This document shows, piece after piece, positions 19,831 to 32,200 of a stretch of DNA of 49,667 nt. The notes under the pieces were generated by a model. That model was not told the origin of the DNA. It did not search any database and saw only the letters and a program-made list of their open reading frames with translations. The position numbers and the translations under genes were made by a program. Position 1 is the first letter of the stretch; every line of letters begins with the position of its first letter. The stretch comes from Bacillota bacterium. Lineage in GTDB: Bacteria; Bacillota; Clostridia; Oscillospirales; Oscillospiraceae. The stretch is taken from contig JAQXWB010000012.1 in assembly GCA_029225225.1 (NCBI GenBank), positions 1-49,667 on the forward strand. Direction: 5' to 3'.

Positions 19831-21159
19831 CTATTTCCCGTAATATTGCTGCAGATCTTGCAAAGCTTTTGAAGCCGCAGCGCTCAGATCCTCGCCTCCG
19901 TCGTATTCCTTCAGCGCGGCGCTGAGAAGCAAACGCACCTGGGCTTCAAAGGAAGTCTCCAGTGAAAGATAGTCCTCCCGCTGTGGCGGTGTGTAGAAGG
20001 AATATTCCTCCTGTGTCTTTAAGAACGCGCGATACAGCTCCCTGTATTTCGGATTCTCTAACCTTTCGATTGCCTGCGGAAGATAAGTATCAAACGCCTC
20101 CTGCGTCACGGGCATATAGCCCAAGCGGGTCACCAGCTCGACATTTTGCTCCGGTGCGGTCAGCCACTTCAGGAAAACCATTGCCGCCTTCTCGCGCTCC
20201 GGCGTGGATCTCACCGTGCAGATCCCTGCGCCGCGCTGCATGACGAGCTTCTCGCCGCCTTCAAAAATCGGGCACGGGCGGGCAAGATACTCGACCGCCT
20301 CGGAGGTGTTGTCCGGATATGTCACAATGTCGGAGTAGTAAAGGACGCTTGCAGAGGAGGCAACGGAGACTACCGCATCACCCGTGCGCAACGGCTCCGT
20401 CGCGTAACCGTCATAGAGCCACACACCGCCTTGCAGTGCTGCCTCGGCGTAGGGCTGCCAAGCCTTTGCGAACGCAGAACCGAAAGCAATGCCGTCCTCA
20501 TCGAAGAAGGATTCTCCTAAGGCTTCAACGCCGACCTGAAAATAATTAAAATGATAGTCGTGTACAAAGAAGGTCTTTCCTCCACTCCACTCGGTATAGC
20601 GCGCCGCCGTTGCAAAGAGCCCTTCCCATGTATCAAGATCATCAACCGTAGCGCCGGTGTCCGCCGCGAAGCGGTCAAACAGCGTTTTGTTGATAAACAG
20701 GATCTCCGTCGATTTTGCGACCGGCAGGATGGCGAGACGGCCATGGATCGTGCCTTCCTCGACAAACGCGGGAATAAAAGCAGACAGCTCCTGCTCTGAG
20801 AAATAATCCCGGTAATCCACAAGTATATTTTCATCCGGCATGGCGAGCACTGTCTTCGGATAGGAGATGAACATATCAGGAAGCTCCGCCGCGCCCGGAT
20901 CGTTGTTGGCTGCCGACAATACAGCTTCGTGAATGGTATTCGTGTTGGTTACGGAGGTCACTTGTATCGTGATATTGTGTTCCTTGCCGACGGTCTGATT
21001 GAATTGAGCAATCAGGTCATTCAGCGGAGAGTCCGTCTGCCCGCCGTAAACATGCCAAATGGTCAGCGTAATCGGCTGTTCCTCCTGCGCGCTGTCACAG
21101 CCGCCAAGGGTGAGCAGTAAGAGCACGCACAGCAAAAAGGCTAAGAAGCGCTTCATCAT
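19831..21159 (-). CDS. Extracellular solute-binding lipoprotein (sugar ABC-transporter type)
   Basis: MMKRFLAFLLCVLLLLTLGGCDSAQEEQPITLTIWHVYGGQTDSPLNDLIAQFNQ...; KAAMVFLKWLTAPEQN. Confidence 0.88.
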   Translation of the reverse strand: MMKRFLAFLLCVLLLLTLGGCDSAQEEQPITLTIWHVYGGQTDSPLNDLIAQFNQTVGKEHNITIQVTSVTNTNTIHEAVLSAANNDPGAAELPDMFISYPKTVLAMPDENILVDYRDYFSEQELSAFIPAFVEEGTIHGRLAILPVAKSTEILFINKTLFDRFAADTGATVDDLDTWEGLFATAARYTEWSGGKTFFVHDYHFNYFQVGVEALGESFFDEDGIAFGSAFAKAWQPYAEAALQGGVWLYDGYATEPLRTGDAVVSVASSASVLYYSDIVTYPDNTSEAVEYLARPCPIFEGGEKLVMQRGAGICTVRSTPEREKAAMVFLKWLTAPEQNVELVTRLGYMPVTQEAFDTYLPQAIERLENPKYRELYRAFLKTQEEYSFYTPPQREDYLSLETSFEAQVRLLLSAALKEYDGGEDLSAAASKALQDLQQYYGK

Positions 21160-21284
21160 TTACCTCCGCACCACAGCCGAACAGGGTCGCCTCCCGTTCG
21201 GCGCAAAAAAAGTTGAGTATCCTAAACCATTATATTATTATACAGCTTTTTTCCATTCCTGCATGAATCGAAAGATCTATAGAA

Positions 21285-21375
21285 AATAGAGATTGCCACG
21301 GCGCAAGCGCCTCGCAATGACAGATAAGCAACCCCCATTTGTCATTGCGAGGAGCGAAGCGACGTGGCAATCTCA
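21285..21375. repeat. Dispersed TGTCATTGCGAG palindromic element, copy 2
   Basis: agattgccacggcgcaagcgcctcgcaatgaca ... tgtcattgcgaggagcgaagcgacgtggcaatct. Confidence 0.85.
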
Positions 21376-21432
21376 GAGTGTAAATTTGTACGCAGTCAGT
21401 AATTCCAGCGCCCCAAGGATCAAGCCTCGCTG

Positions 21433-22074
21433 CTACTCGGCGCAAGGCTCCAAGCTAATCGCAATGCCGCTGACCCTTGCTTGGATGGCCAGCGCCGTGC
21501 GGCTCTCGCAGCCGGTTTTTTCCAGCATATGATGAATATGGTTTTTCACGGTACTCTCTGAAATACAAAGCTGTTTTGCGATGGCGGCATTTGAAACACC
21601 GGTAGTCATAATGCGCAGCACCTCCAGTTCGCGTTCGGTAAATTCCGTACTGGTTGCGATGCCGAGCTTAACGGGCTGCACACTGTCGGGGTAGACCGAC
21701 TCGCCCGCTATCGTCCGATCCATCACCTGTAGAATCGACTCTTTCGAGGCTTCCTTATACCAAAAACTGTCGATGCCAATCGCCCGCGCCTTTTTCAGCC
21801 ATGAGGCCTCCGGCATAGAGGTCACGGCAATGATCTTTATCTCCGGGCAGTGCTTTTTGATTCTCGCCGCCGCGTCCAAGCCGTTGGAGCCGTCCGACAT
21901 AAGAATGTCCATAAGGACAAGATCAATGGCGTGCTTCAGAACAAACGTGTCCGCGAACGCAGCGGATTCGACGGAATAAACCATCTCATATGCCTCCGAA
22001 GAATTTACGATCATCTCAAAAAGCTGCCTCGATATAAATTGGTCATCGACAATCATCACTTTTGTCTTTGTCAT
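21433..22074 (-). CDS. NarL/FixJ-type response regulator
   Basis: VMIVDDQFISRQLF...LVLMDILMSDGSNGLDAA...FTERELEVLRIMTTGVSNAAIAKQLCISESTVKNHIHHMLEKTG. Confidence 0.94.
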   Translation of the reverse strand: MTKTKVMIVDDQFISRQLFEMIVNSSEAYEMVYSVESAAFADTFVLKHAIDLVLMDILMSDGSNGLDAAARIKKHCPEIKIIAVTSMPEASWLKKARAIGIDSFWYKEASKESILQVMDRTIAGESVYPDSVQPVKLGIATSTEFTERELEVLRIMTTGVSNAAIAKQLCISESTVKNHIHHMLEKTGCESRTALAIQARVSGIAISLEPCAE

Positions 22075-22075
22075 T

Positions 22076-23365
22076 TTAGCATACTCCTTTGGGCAGCTCT
22101 ATCCGCAGTAAAAAGCGTGGCGTTGCCTCCGTTTTCATTGTTCCTCCTGCCGTCTCCACGGTATTGCGCAGATTCAAAAGTCCGCCGGTTTCGCATATCG
22201 CTCCCGTAGGCGGAATGCCGTTGTTGGTCAGCGTCGCCGTAAGTACGGTTTCGTTTGAGCAGAGCTTCAAGTACAATTTGTTGCCCTTTGCGTGCTTTAC
22301 GGTATTTGTCAGACATTCATGCACCGCCGCAATGATCACCGCTCTCTCGCGATCATTCTCCGGCACCTCTCCGTCTTGTACAATCTGCACATCGACCGAT
22401 TGCGCTGCCTTGGAAAGCAGCTCCCAATCACTGCACCGTCTGACCGGTGAAGCCTCGTTTCTCAGCACCGCTACGGTTTGCCGCCATAGGAGCAATAGCG
22501 CATCGCGGTTTCGCTCCGCCATCGGCTGATCCAAATAGGCGCGAAACGCAAGCAAAGAACGTCCCACATCATCATGCACCCGCATCTTCGCGGTCAACAG
22601 TTCTTTTTCCATCGTGCTGCGCTCTACCTCGCGGCTGTACCGCCGCAGGCGCTCATTCACCCGCTTCAAGGCTGCGTTCCGGGCATCCAATTCCTCCCCA
22701 AGATGGTGCTGTTCCGTCACATCGTAGGCAATCAGCTCCTGCACTGCGGCGCGTCTTACCGTAAGCGTTCTGACGCGAAAGTCCCAAACCTTCCCGTCTT
22801 CCGTACGCACGATCACCGTCGGCTCGGTACGAAGAAACTCCGCCTTTTCCTCTCCGTGCCGCAAGCTTTGCAGAAAAGCGTCCGCATTGAGCAGCGTCGT
22901 ACCGAACAGCTCGGCACTGATGCGATTCATTCGCATATTAACCAGTAGCGGCTGACCGTCCGCATGAAAAAAGCAAATGCCGTCAGGCAGTGCGTCAAGG
23001 CTTTCCTTTACTGACATCGACGTAAGCATCGTTTTCCGCTGTTGTCTCAAATGCTGCAAGAGCGCCGCTTCCGCCGAGGCCATCAGAGTCAGAAGCGCAG
23101 CCAAAACGCCATAAGGCATTGCTCCAGTCATTTTACCGAGATTCACGGGTGTAAAGCCGTTGACTTTGCAATTGGAAACATCGCCGATTCCCTGCAACAG
23201 CAAGACGGCAATCGCAGTTAGAAGCACCGAAAAAGCCAAACGCCAATCTCTTCGCCGCATAGAGCAGACAGAGACGAGAAGATACACCGCGCCCGCCATC
23301 AGCAGAAGTGCAAAAACACCAAAAAAGCCTTGCGTTGCATTCGAAAGCGTGTCATAGCGGCTCAT
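22076..23365 (-). CDS. Sensor histidine kinase
   Basis: TM N-terminus; MRVHDDVGRSLLAFRAYL phosphoacceptor region; VIIAAVHECLTNTVKHAKGNKL N box; GGLLNLRNTVETAGG. Confidence 0.85.
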   Translation of the reverse strand: MSRYDTLSNATQGFFGVFALLLMAGAVYLLVSVCSMRRRDWRLAFSVLLTAIAVLLLQGIGDVSNCKVNGFTPVNLGKMTGAMPYGVLAALLTLMASAEAALLQHLRQQRKTMLTSMSVKESLDALPDGICFFHADGQPLLVNMRMNRISAELFGTTLLNADAFLQSLRHGEEKAEFLRTEPTVIVRTEDGKVWDFRVRTLTVRRAAVQELIAYDVTEQHHLGEELDARNAALKRVNERLRRYSREVERSTMEKELLTAKMRVHDDVGRSLLAFRAYLDQPMAERNRDALLLLWRQTVAVLRNEASPVRRCSDWELLSKAAQSVDVQIVQDGEVPENDRERAVIIAAVHECLTNTVKHAKGNKLYLKLCSNETVLTATLTNNGIPPTGAICETGGLLNLRNTVETAGGTMKTEATPRFLLRIELPKGVC

Positions 23366-25041
23366 TTTGCTGCACCTCCCATGGGCAGAATCAGGCAGAT
23401 GTATTCCGTCTGTTCTTCGGTCTCTATCGTCAATGTGCCGTGCTGCGCATGGATCTCAGCTTGCAGCGTCTTCTCAGGCAAGAAGCTGCTCGGCGCATTC
23501 AGTTCCATTTGCAGCGTCAGTCTGCCGTCATCAATGCGTAAACGCACGAATAGCGCGTCCATATCCGGAAGTGCAGCCTCTAAGGTCTCCTCAAACAGCG
23601 CATAGGCCAGCAAGATCGCTTCGCCGCCGAGCATCGCATCGCCGGAAACCTCTGCGTGTGCCTGTACGCCGTATAGACGCAGATATTCTAAGGATTCGGT
23701 AATCGCAAGATGCAGCTCGTTGCTTTCGATCTGACCTTTCTGATGGAATAGCAGTAATAGATTCGAACACCGTTTGACATAGGTATTCAAGATGCAGGCA
23801 TATTTCATCATCTGCTCAAAGGCTGCCTCCTCCTGCGGCGGTGCAGCAAGGAGGGTGCTGATCCGGTCAAGCTGCGGTTGGACGCTTCTTGCAATGCTGT
23901 CACATAAACGGTTTTGCTGTTCAATGCGGACGCGCTCCTCTGCCAGCGTGTTCTCCGCGTCCAGCATCGCATTCTCCTCCGCTATCACATCGCCCAATTC
24001 CTTCAACGCCCGATGCAAACGGTTGATTTCGGAGATATCCTTCGTCCAAAAGCCAAAGCCGCCGTGAATCGCGTGACTTCGCAGGGCAACGCTGCCGTCT
24101 TGCAGTAAAACCTCCCCTTCCTCCGCCGCACGAATCTGCGCCGGCGTCACGGTGTTTTTCTGTGCTGCACTGTAACGGATCGAGCCGTTTTGGTCCATAA
24201 CCCCCGCGCCGATGGAGGACGCGTTCCACAGATCGTTATAGCTGTCATTTGAGGGAAGCAGCCCCGCTAAAATCAGCCCCTCCATAAACGAACAGTAAAC
24301 AAAGCAGATGATCTCCGGTACCATAAACAGCGCGAGAATTCCATTGTCACCCCAGATAAAATAGCTCGCGAAGCACAACGCGCCAAGCGCCAACGGCATA
24401 AGCGGCATCCATATCTTTTTCCGGTTGCCATACACGGCGCATCGCCGAACCGAAACGGCAATCATCGCCACAAACAGCAAAAGCACCCACGCCATAGATG
24501 CAAAATAAAAAATGCCGTGGCTGTAGTTGTCCTCAGAGGAAACCACGCCGCCGGGAAAGCGAAAAGCGAGATGATGCAGATCGTTTGTGACAATGGCAAG
24601 CACGATGACGGCGGCGGGGATATACAGCAGCCTCCAAAGACGGCTGATCGGCTGATCCGTCGGTCTTCCGATATACAGCACGGAAAAGAACATCGGCAGC
24701 AGAATGAAGGTCTGCGGGAAATAGTAGAAGTACCAGCAGAGCCGCTCCCCAAGGGAATTGTGTGCGGTAAAAATATATTTTATCGTCCGCAGCATCATCC
24801 ATAGGATCACAAATACCGCAACGGCGATCAGATTCCTTCGGATTTCCGGCTGTATGATCCGGCGCTGAAGCTGCGAAATCCAGATAAGTGCCGCAGCAGT
24901 AAAGAGCGTGCAGATCAGCATATTGTAGGTAAAGCCTTCCATATTCTGTAAACAATACCGAACGACACCCGACAGCAGCACAAGTATGACGCAAACGCCG
25001 TTCAGCACTTTTGTTTTTTTACTGTTACGCACAGGCAACAC
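23362..25041 (-). CDS. 7TM sensor protein with degenerate histidine-kinase C-terminus
   Basis: Seven hydrophobic segments of the HK N-terminal 7TM type; C-term AYALFEETLEAALPDMDALFVRLRIDDGRLTLQMEL resembles a HATPase with altered N box. Confidence 0.72.
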   Translation of the reverse strand: MLPVRNSKKTKVLNGVCVILVLLSGVVRYCLQNMEGFTYNMLICTLFTAAALIWISQLQRRIIQPEIRRNLIAVAVFVILWMMLRTIKYIFTAHNSLGERLCWYFYYFPQTFILLPMFFSVLYIGRPTDQPISRLWRLLYIPAAVIVLAIVTNDLHHLAFRFPGGVVSSEDNYSHGIFYFASMAWVLLLFVAMIAVSVRRCAVYGNRKKIWMPLMPLALGALCFASYFIWGDNGILALFMVPEIICFVYCSFMEGLILAGLLPSNDSYNDLWNASSIGAGVMDQNGSIRYSAAQKNTVTPAQIRAAEEGEVLLQDGSVALRSHAIHGGFGFWTKDISEINRLHRALKELGDVIAEENAMLDAENTLAEERVRIEQQNRLCDSIARSVQPQLDRISTLLAAPPQEEAAFEQMMKYACILNTYVKRCSNLLLLFHQKGQIESNELHLAITESLEYLRLYGVQAHAEVSGDAMLGGEAILLAYALFEETLEAALPDMDALFVRLRIDDGRLTLQMELNAPSSFLPEKTLQAEIHAQHGTLTIETEEQTEYICLILPMGGAAK

Positions 25042-25231
25042 CTCTTTTCTGTGCAGGGTTTCGCTACGCCTATTATCCCGAAGGTTGATTTATTTGTCAA
25101 GTCAGTTTGTCCCGACTGTAAGCACTTTTTCCGCCATTGCCACGAAAAAACCTCGGAAGACCCACGCTTCGCTCGCTCTTTTTCCAAAAACGCATGAAGC
25201 GGAAAAACATGAAAAGATGAACAGTTTGGAA

Positions 25232-25260
25232 TTGACAACACGCAGGCTATAGGCTATAAT
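25232..25260 (+). promoter_or_regulatory. Consensus sigma-A promoter
   Basis: TTGACA (25232-25237) - 17 nt - TATAAT (25255-25260) upstream of the lipoprotein at 25312. Confidence 0.85.
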
Positions 25261-25311
25261 TAAATTGACTTTACAAAATTGCAAAATATTTTCCAAACGG
25301 AGTTATGTTAA

Positions 25312-26184
25312 ATGAAGATACTTTTGAGTGTTCTCATACTTCTCTCAACGCTCCTACTTGTCGGCTGTAAGACGCAGGAGGCATTGCCGAACGAACGGGG
25401 CGGCAGCACGGCTTCCTCCGGTCCTCCATCACTTTCGGAAGCACCGTCGCAGCAAGACGGTACCGCAGCGGAAAGCACGGATCCCGATTCCGAAAGCGAA
25501 CACGGACAGCAGGGAACCGAGACACAGGAGGGCGGATCGAACGGGCAGGTATCCGAATCATCGGGCACTGAAAGCGATCAGCCAACCTATCCCGCGCCGA
25601 CGGGCGAGCCTTGGGTCTCTGATGTGCCGATCGAAAAAACCGAACCGGTAGAGCTTGACGGGCTTCGCTTTACCTCCTTCGGCAGATACTCTGGCACTTA
25701 TTTTGAAGACGGAAGCGATAAGGCAGTAGAAGATGTCGCTGTCGTGCTGGTCGTGAATACCACTGAGCGTTATTTGGAGCTTGCGATCTTTTCGTTTGAA
25801 ATCGACGGGGCGCCGGCGACCTTTACGGTAACAAATTTGCCTCCGCAAAAAGGCGCTTGGGTCTTGGCGCGGGATGCGTTGATCGTCAACAGCGGCGCAA
25901 GCTTTGTCCTGAAGGGCGGCACGACCACCTTCTGCACACCGGAAGATATTCCTACCATCACCGCGCAGCCGCTGGACGGTACCGTTTTAGTCGAAAACCG
26001 CTCTGAAACCGAAGCGTTTTCCGGATACATATATTATAAGACCGTTTATGAAGACGGCAACTATCTCGGCGGGGTCACTTACCGCTCACTGATTGAAGAT
26101 CTCCCTGCGCAGAGCCGCACCGAGATCACTGCCGCGCACTGCGATGAGACTGCCGAGATCGTCCGTATCGTCACGACGGAGTAA
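25312..26184 (+). CDS. Putative lipoprotein with Ser/Glu/Thr-rich linker
   Basis: MKILLSVLILLSTLLLVGCKTQ lipobox. Confidence 0.78.
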   Translation: MKILLSVLILLSTLLLVGCKTQEALPNERGGSTASSGPPSLSEAPSQQDGTAAESTDPDSESEHGQQGTETQEGGSNGQVSESSGTESDQPTYPAPTGEPWVSDVPIEKTEPVELDGLRFTSFGRYSGTYFEDGSDKAVEDVAVVLVVNTTERYLELAIFSFEIDGAPATFTVTNLPPQKGAWVLARDALIVNSGASFVLKGGTTTFCTPEDIPTITAQPLDGTVLVENRSETEAFSGYIYYKTVYEDGNYLGGVTYRSLIEDLPAQSRTEITAAHCDETAEIVRIVTTE

Positions 26185-26297
26185 AGTCCTATCGTGCGGC
26201 ACACTCCTCCCCTCGTGCGCATAAAAATAATTGGTTGGATGCTTGCATCTGCCATCAATATACATACAAGCCTCCCGCTCCTCAATAGCGGGAAATA

Positions 26298-29200
26298 ATG
26301 AAAGGAAAGGGAATGAACATGAAGCACAAATTATTGAGAAACACAGTCTCTCTTCTGTTGGCGGTCAGCATGCTGTTTGGGCTGCTGCCTATTTTCGCGC
26401 CCGAAGCCACCGCGGCATCAACTCCCGCGGTTCTGGCCGACGGTATCTACGAGATTTCCAACGAGCGTTTCTCCAACTATTGCTGGGACTATGTCGACCG
26501 CGACTTTGAGGGCAGCAGCATTACCTCCCTCTACTCAAAGCCGAGATCCGCCTCCTCTCAGGCACAGAAATGGCGTTTCGAGCGCTCCGGCGAGTATTAC
26601 ACCATCCAGAACTGTAATTCCGGTCTCTATTTGGAAGTGGTGGACAAGTCCAACATGAGTGACCTCAACGGTACTGCGCTGGCGCTGCGCTCCGCAACCG
26701 TAAGCTCAGACGCTTTCTACTTCAAAATCGCCTACAACCAAACCTACGGTACATACGAGATCACCTCGAAACGCTATCCCTCCCTTTATCCCCACCTGAG
26801 CGACGGAGGAAACTCTGAAATCACAACGCACATTCATTTATGGGGCGGCAGTGCGGGACAGTCGCGGTATTTCATCAACGCAGTTGTGATCGACGGTGTG
26901 TATGAGATTGCCTCCGCTCTGGATACGGATTATGTTTTAGACATTCAGGATAACTCCGCCAATAGTGAAGGAAATGACGGTCAGCTCTGCCTGAACCGTC
27001 GTGACAGCAGCGACAACGCACAGAAGTGGGTCGTTCAGCGCGTCTATGATTCGGAAAGCGGCCTGCAGCTCTACTACAGCATTCGCAATCTGGACGCCAA
27101 CCGCTATCTGGATGTGGACAGCAACACCCAGACAAAGCTGCATACCTACGGAGATGATCTCAACGCCAACAGGTACTTCTGTCTGGACATGAACAATGAC
27201 GGAACCTTCTCCATCCGTTCCAATCTCTATGCAGGAAAATACGCGGCGGTGGATGGCAGCGTCGGCGCAAACGTCACGGTCTCGTGCAAAACCGATGTGC
27301 GCAATACCGCAGCGGGCCGATTCTATCTGAAGCCTGTGACCTATTCCTACACTCCTTCGGATAAGGATGCTTTCAATAACGGCGGCATTTTCTACGTCAA
27401 AGCCTCCACAAACCCCGACCTTGCCTTCGATGTAAAGGATGTCAACACAAATGCAGGCGCAAAGGTACAGCTATATAACTACCAAGAAGGACAAAACTAC
27501 CAGCAATTCTCGTTCATCCCCACGCAGGATGGCCACTATACCATCCGCGCGTCGCTGAACGACCGCCTGATGACCTCGGAAGCAAATGTTATCGCCGGGA
27601 CATCGATCACTCTGCAAAGCACCGGCGCAGCCACCCTTTTACGGGAAAAATGGAATGTTGTCCCCCATGTCGACGGCACCTTCGCCTTTGTCTCCTGCTA
27701 TAACGGTCTGTATATGGACGCCGCAGGCAGTGTCAGCGCCGGGGCTGAAATCCACCATTGGACTTCGCACTACGGAAACAACCAAAAGTTCAATCTTGTC
27801 AGCGTGAACACCTCTAAGACCCAGGGTGTCCGATATAACGGCGAAACAAACATCTACGCCGACACCTTCGACACGAGCGACACCATCAAGCTTCCGATTG
27901 AGATCTACGACTACAAGGCAGACGGTCTGCTCTTTGAGTATGCTGAATCACAGGAAACATCAAAAATGACGGTTGCCGATTCTTCCGGTTCTACTGAAAC
28001 GGTTGCAACGCTGAATAGATTCGGTGACATTAATACCACTAATGGTTGTATCGTTAGCACGGCTTCGCAAACAGAGGTAGCACTCTATCATGCAGTTGTC
28101 CTTTGTGACGCAAACGGCAAGGTTACAGCAGTTTATCCTGCCCCACACTCCGGACGGGAGCCAACGCCGAGCGGAGGCTTCTTTGTACAGGCACACGGCA
28201 CACAAGCTCCCCTTTTGGCAAAAGCACAGATCGGTGACACCGTTACCTATACCGACAATACAGTAACCATCACGCGTGGAGGTTCCGTTTCTGTCCACAT
28301 GGGCAATAACAAGGGCTTCGGTCTGCTCCGCCATTCCGACGGCGGCGGCGATGTGGTAAACAAATCGGTCACCTATACCGGCAACCTCTATTACGACAGC
28401 AATTACGGTCAGTACAGCAGCAACGCTCCTTTGGTAACAAAGGACATCGGCTCCCCCTATACCAACGCAGGCAAGATAACAGACGGCGCTTTTTCCAATA
28501 TCGTGCAGGCGGACCGCTATCATAGCTCCGCTGATATTGATTATTCCGGCGACATCAGCGCTGCATTAGGTTATACGCTGTATAGCAAAATGACTGAGGG
28601 CATAGCCACCGTCGGTCTTTTAGAGCCGACGCTGGGTGCGGACAAGAACCCTGTCTACACCGAAAACACGGTCACCTATGTGGCGCAGCTTCTCTACTCC
28701 GTCCTGCCCATCCCCGAGAAAAACAGCGACGGCTCGAAAAACTACAACTTCGCCCACGGCGAGGCGAGAAGAACCTACACAAACGATCCCAACGCAAAAG
28801 TTGATCTGCCTCAGGCGCTGCGCTGGGTCCTCGTAAATTACGTCAACAGCAACGATAACCTCAGCCAATACGACAGAAAGAATTATACAATCGGCGACTA
28901 TGACTCCACGCTGAAGAAAGCATCTTTGCTGCGCGGCAGCTGGGTGAATGTCTGGACGCATATCGAGACTTGCTACGACGCTGCCTACTACCTGCTCAAC
29001 AGCCTCTTTGACGCGGAAGGCTACCATGTGGATTCGTCGGATTTCAACTACGATGTAGCTCCTTACGATTCTCTTGTCCTGACAAAGGCCACCACCAAGG
29101 CAGGCAAGGACGGCTATGTTTTTGACGCGGGCTTTGCCACCTCCTCCTCCAATTCCCTTGCAGACCAGGCAGTGGAATATAACAGCGACACCAAGACAAT

Positions 29201-32200
29201 CCGCAACACCTCCGCAGCAGGCAAGGCAATGTACTATTATGTCGATGGCATCGGCACTACCTATTATCCCTTCCTGCCGATCACCACGCAGAACAATGGC
29301 GACGGACAGACCAAGGGCTATGACTTTGATCCGGGCATCGTCAACAACGGCACCGAATACAACAACAGAGACTATAACTATGTTCTCAAATCCAGCGGCC
29401 GTTTCGTCTATGACGCGGACAAGGATCTGTTCTTCGACTTCGAGGGCGACGACGATGTTTACCTCTTTATCAACGGTGAGCTGGTTCTGGACATCGGCGG
29501 CGCACACGGCATCACAAAGGTCGAAATGAGCCTCAACGACTATGTCAATGCGGCTTATCAGAAGATCGCCAACAATACTGCCACCGAGCGTGACCGCAAG
29601 CTGGCACTGGAGGACGGGAAGAGCTACAGCTTCGACTTCTTCTACATGGAGCGCCACGGTTATGGCGCAAATATGCGCATCTTTACGAATTTCGAGGTTT
29701 CCGCTCACGGCGCAGAGACGAATAAGCACGCCTATCAGAGCGGCGAGCTGCAATCCGGCTCTGCCGTCGACACGACGAGCCTCGTTGAGTACGGATTCTC
29801 CATCACCAACACGGCCGTGGAGGATCTGAAGTGCTTCGAGTTTGAGGATTCGCGTCTCGGCGTTCGCATTGACTACACAGACGGTCTGACCCTCCTTCCC
29901 GCCGGCAAAGGTGAGATTGTCAATAAGGACGGCGACCCCCTCACCCCCTCCGATCTGAGTATCAGTATCCTGGACGAAAACGGTGATCCCCTTCCCATCG
30001 ATGAGGGACTGCAAAATAAGCCACTGCAAACCATCCTCGGAGAGAGCGGTATCCGTCTTTCCTTCGGTCAGACCATTTTGATCCGCGGCATCTATCTGAA
30101 GAATATTGAGGGGCGGATGGACAAGAACCATTGCTTTGAAAACAAACTTGACACGACCTGCTTCACGGATACCAGCGAGAAAACCAAGATCACAGGCAGC
30201 GACACCCTCAAGCTCTATGCGCCTTCAAACCCGATGTATTATCAGTGGAAGACACAGGAGCTGAATATCTCCGGCAAAGCATTTGTAGAAGATGTTCTCG
30301 CGGCTGCTGCGGAACCGGACAACCCGCTTTACGGCAAAGCCTCCGGCCTGACTGTGGATAATTTCACTACGCTTACCGTCTGCACCGCCGGCGGCTCTCC
30401 GCTCTCCAGAAGTCCGATCAGTGTGACCGGCAGTGGGCAAACTGCGATCGTCAACATCAATTATAACGAGATCGGCACCTACACCGGATTTATCAAGATT
30501 GCTTATGAAAACTCGCAGATCGTCGTTCCTCTGCAAACCTATGTGCTGGATGCACCCTCCAATACGGTCGTCCTTGACTATGGCCTGAAGGCAGCACTCG
30601 GCAAGGCATACGCGGAAAACAACTATTTCAATGTTCCCGGCAGAGCCACGACCTTCCGCTACGAAGGCTATCAAGCTGGCGGCAAGCCCGGCTTTGATGT
30701 GAATACTGACAAAAACAGCATTATCTTCAACGCAGGCACCTCCGCGACGGTGCAGGCGCAATACGGTGAGCTTACGACCACCGACAACGGTGCGAGCTTC
30801 ACCTATACACCGAACAAATTTATGAATGGTGCGGATGAATTCTACACTGCCGTCCGCGTCACAGAGGGCGAAGCAAACAACAAGAAAATCGGTACGCTGG
30901 ATATTCACAACGAAGTTGAGATGTGGTTCAAAACTACCGTTCTTCCCGCAAGTGTCGTCTACTACGAAGATGACTTCCCCGCGATCAATTACCATAATCA
31001 GGTCATCTCCACGACCAACGCGGACAACACGACCACCCAACGCAACACCATCACGACAGACGGCAGCGGTAGTAAGGATCTCTATCAAAGCGTTGACAAC
31101 AGCGAGCAATACGGTCATGACGCAACCTATGAAAACGGCGACATCATCATGAGCGGCAACTCGGCGCATGTGATTGAGATTGTGGACACTTCCGTGATTG
31201 TGGACTTCAACTTCCGTGGCACGGGCTTTGAGTTGATCGGCAGAACCAACGCAACGGATGACACGATCCTCCTGATCGAAGTCAAGCAGCCCCAGCGCGA
31301 CGAAAACGGCACGATATTGAGGGACGATAAAGGAAACATCAAGTACAATGTCGTGCGCCGTATGCCTGTCATTCTCGAATACGACAACAACGCAGACGGC
31401 GAAAATGACACAAATAACGACGCTATTTATCAGGTGCCCATTGTCCGTGTAGACGGTCTTGATGTTGACGAGTACCTTGTGGAGATCAAGGGCGTGCCCG
31501 GCTGGCAGGGAAAGAAGACGCTCTTCTACTTTGACGGTCTGCGCATCTACCGCCCGATCTTCGGTCTGACGGACGCCTCCGGCAGCTCGTTGGAGAACGC
31601 TTACCTTCCTGCCGAGAAGAACGGAACGGTCAAAGAGCTGCGCTCTCTGATCATGAAGTCCAACGCAGGCGTCGCGACAGTGGATCAAGACGGCGTCACC
31701 ATCAGCACCGGCTTGAGCACCTACACCGAAAACCGCAATGGCCACCTTTATCCCAATGGAGAAGCGGCTTCTAAGTTTGAAGGGCATACGGTCGAGAGCG
31801 CCTATGATTATCTGATGGTCGGACCGAACAACGAGGTCTATCTTGACGGTATCTCCGCAAAGCAGGGCGTCGTCCTCTATTTCACCTTGAATGACGGTGT
31901 CACCATCGACAACGCAGAGCTGCAGATCGGTCTGCACAAGCTCGACGCGAAATCGCTGTACGGTTTTGAAGAAGATGACAGCAGCTGCGCCCTTTGGCAG
32001 AGCGCCTATCAGAATGATAGCTATGGCTGGCTGGCGGTCAACAACAGCATCACCAGCGCGACCGAGCAGTATTACCGGATCAACCTCAGCGCCTGCAAGG
32101 AAGTCTCCGAGGGCCGTTATGAGTTGATTCTGTTCGCTGCTGACGGTATGCTCTCTCTGACGAGTGTGAAGTATTACGGCATTACACTCAAACCGACCGA

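Noticed and set aside
28620-30131. 503-aa minus-strand ORF
   Set aside because: Antisense to the same giant gene; composition is that of a mirror frame with no recognisable motifs.
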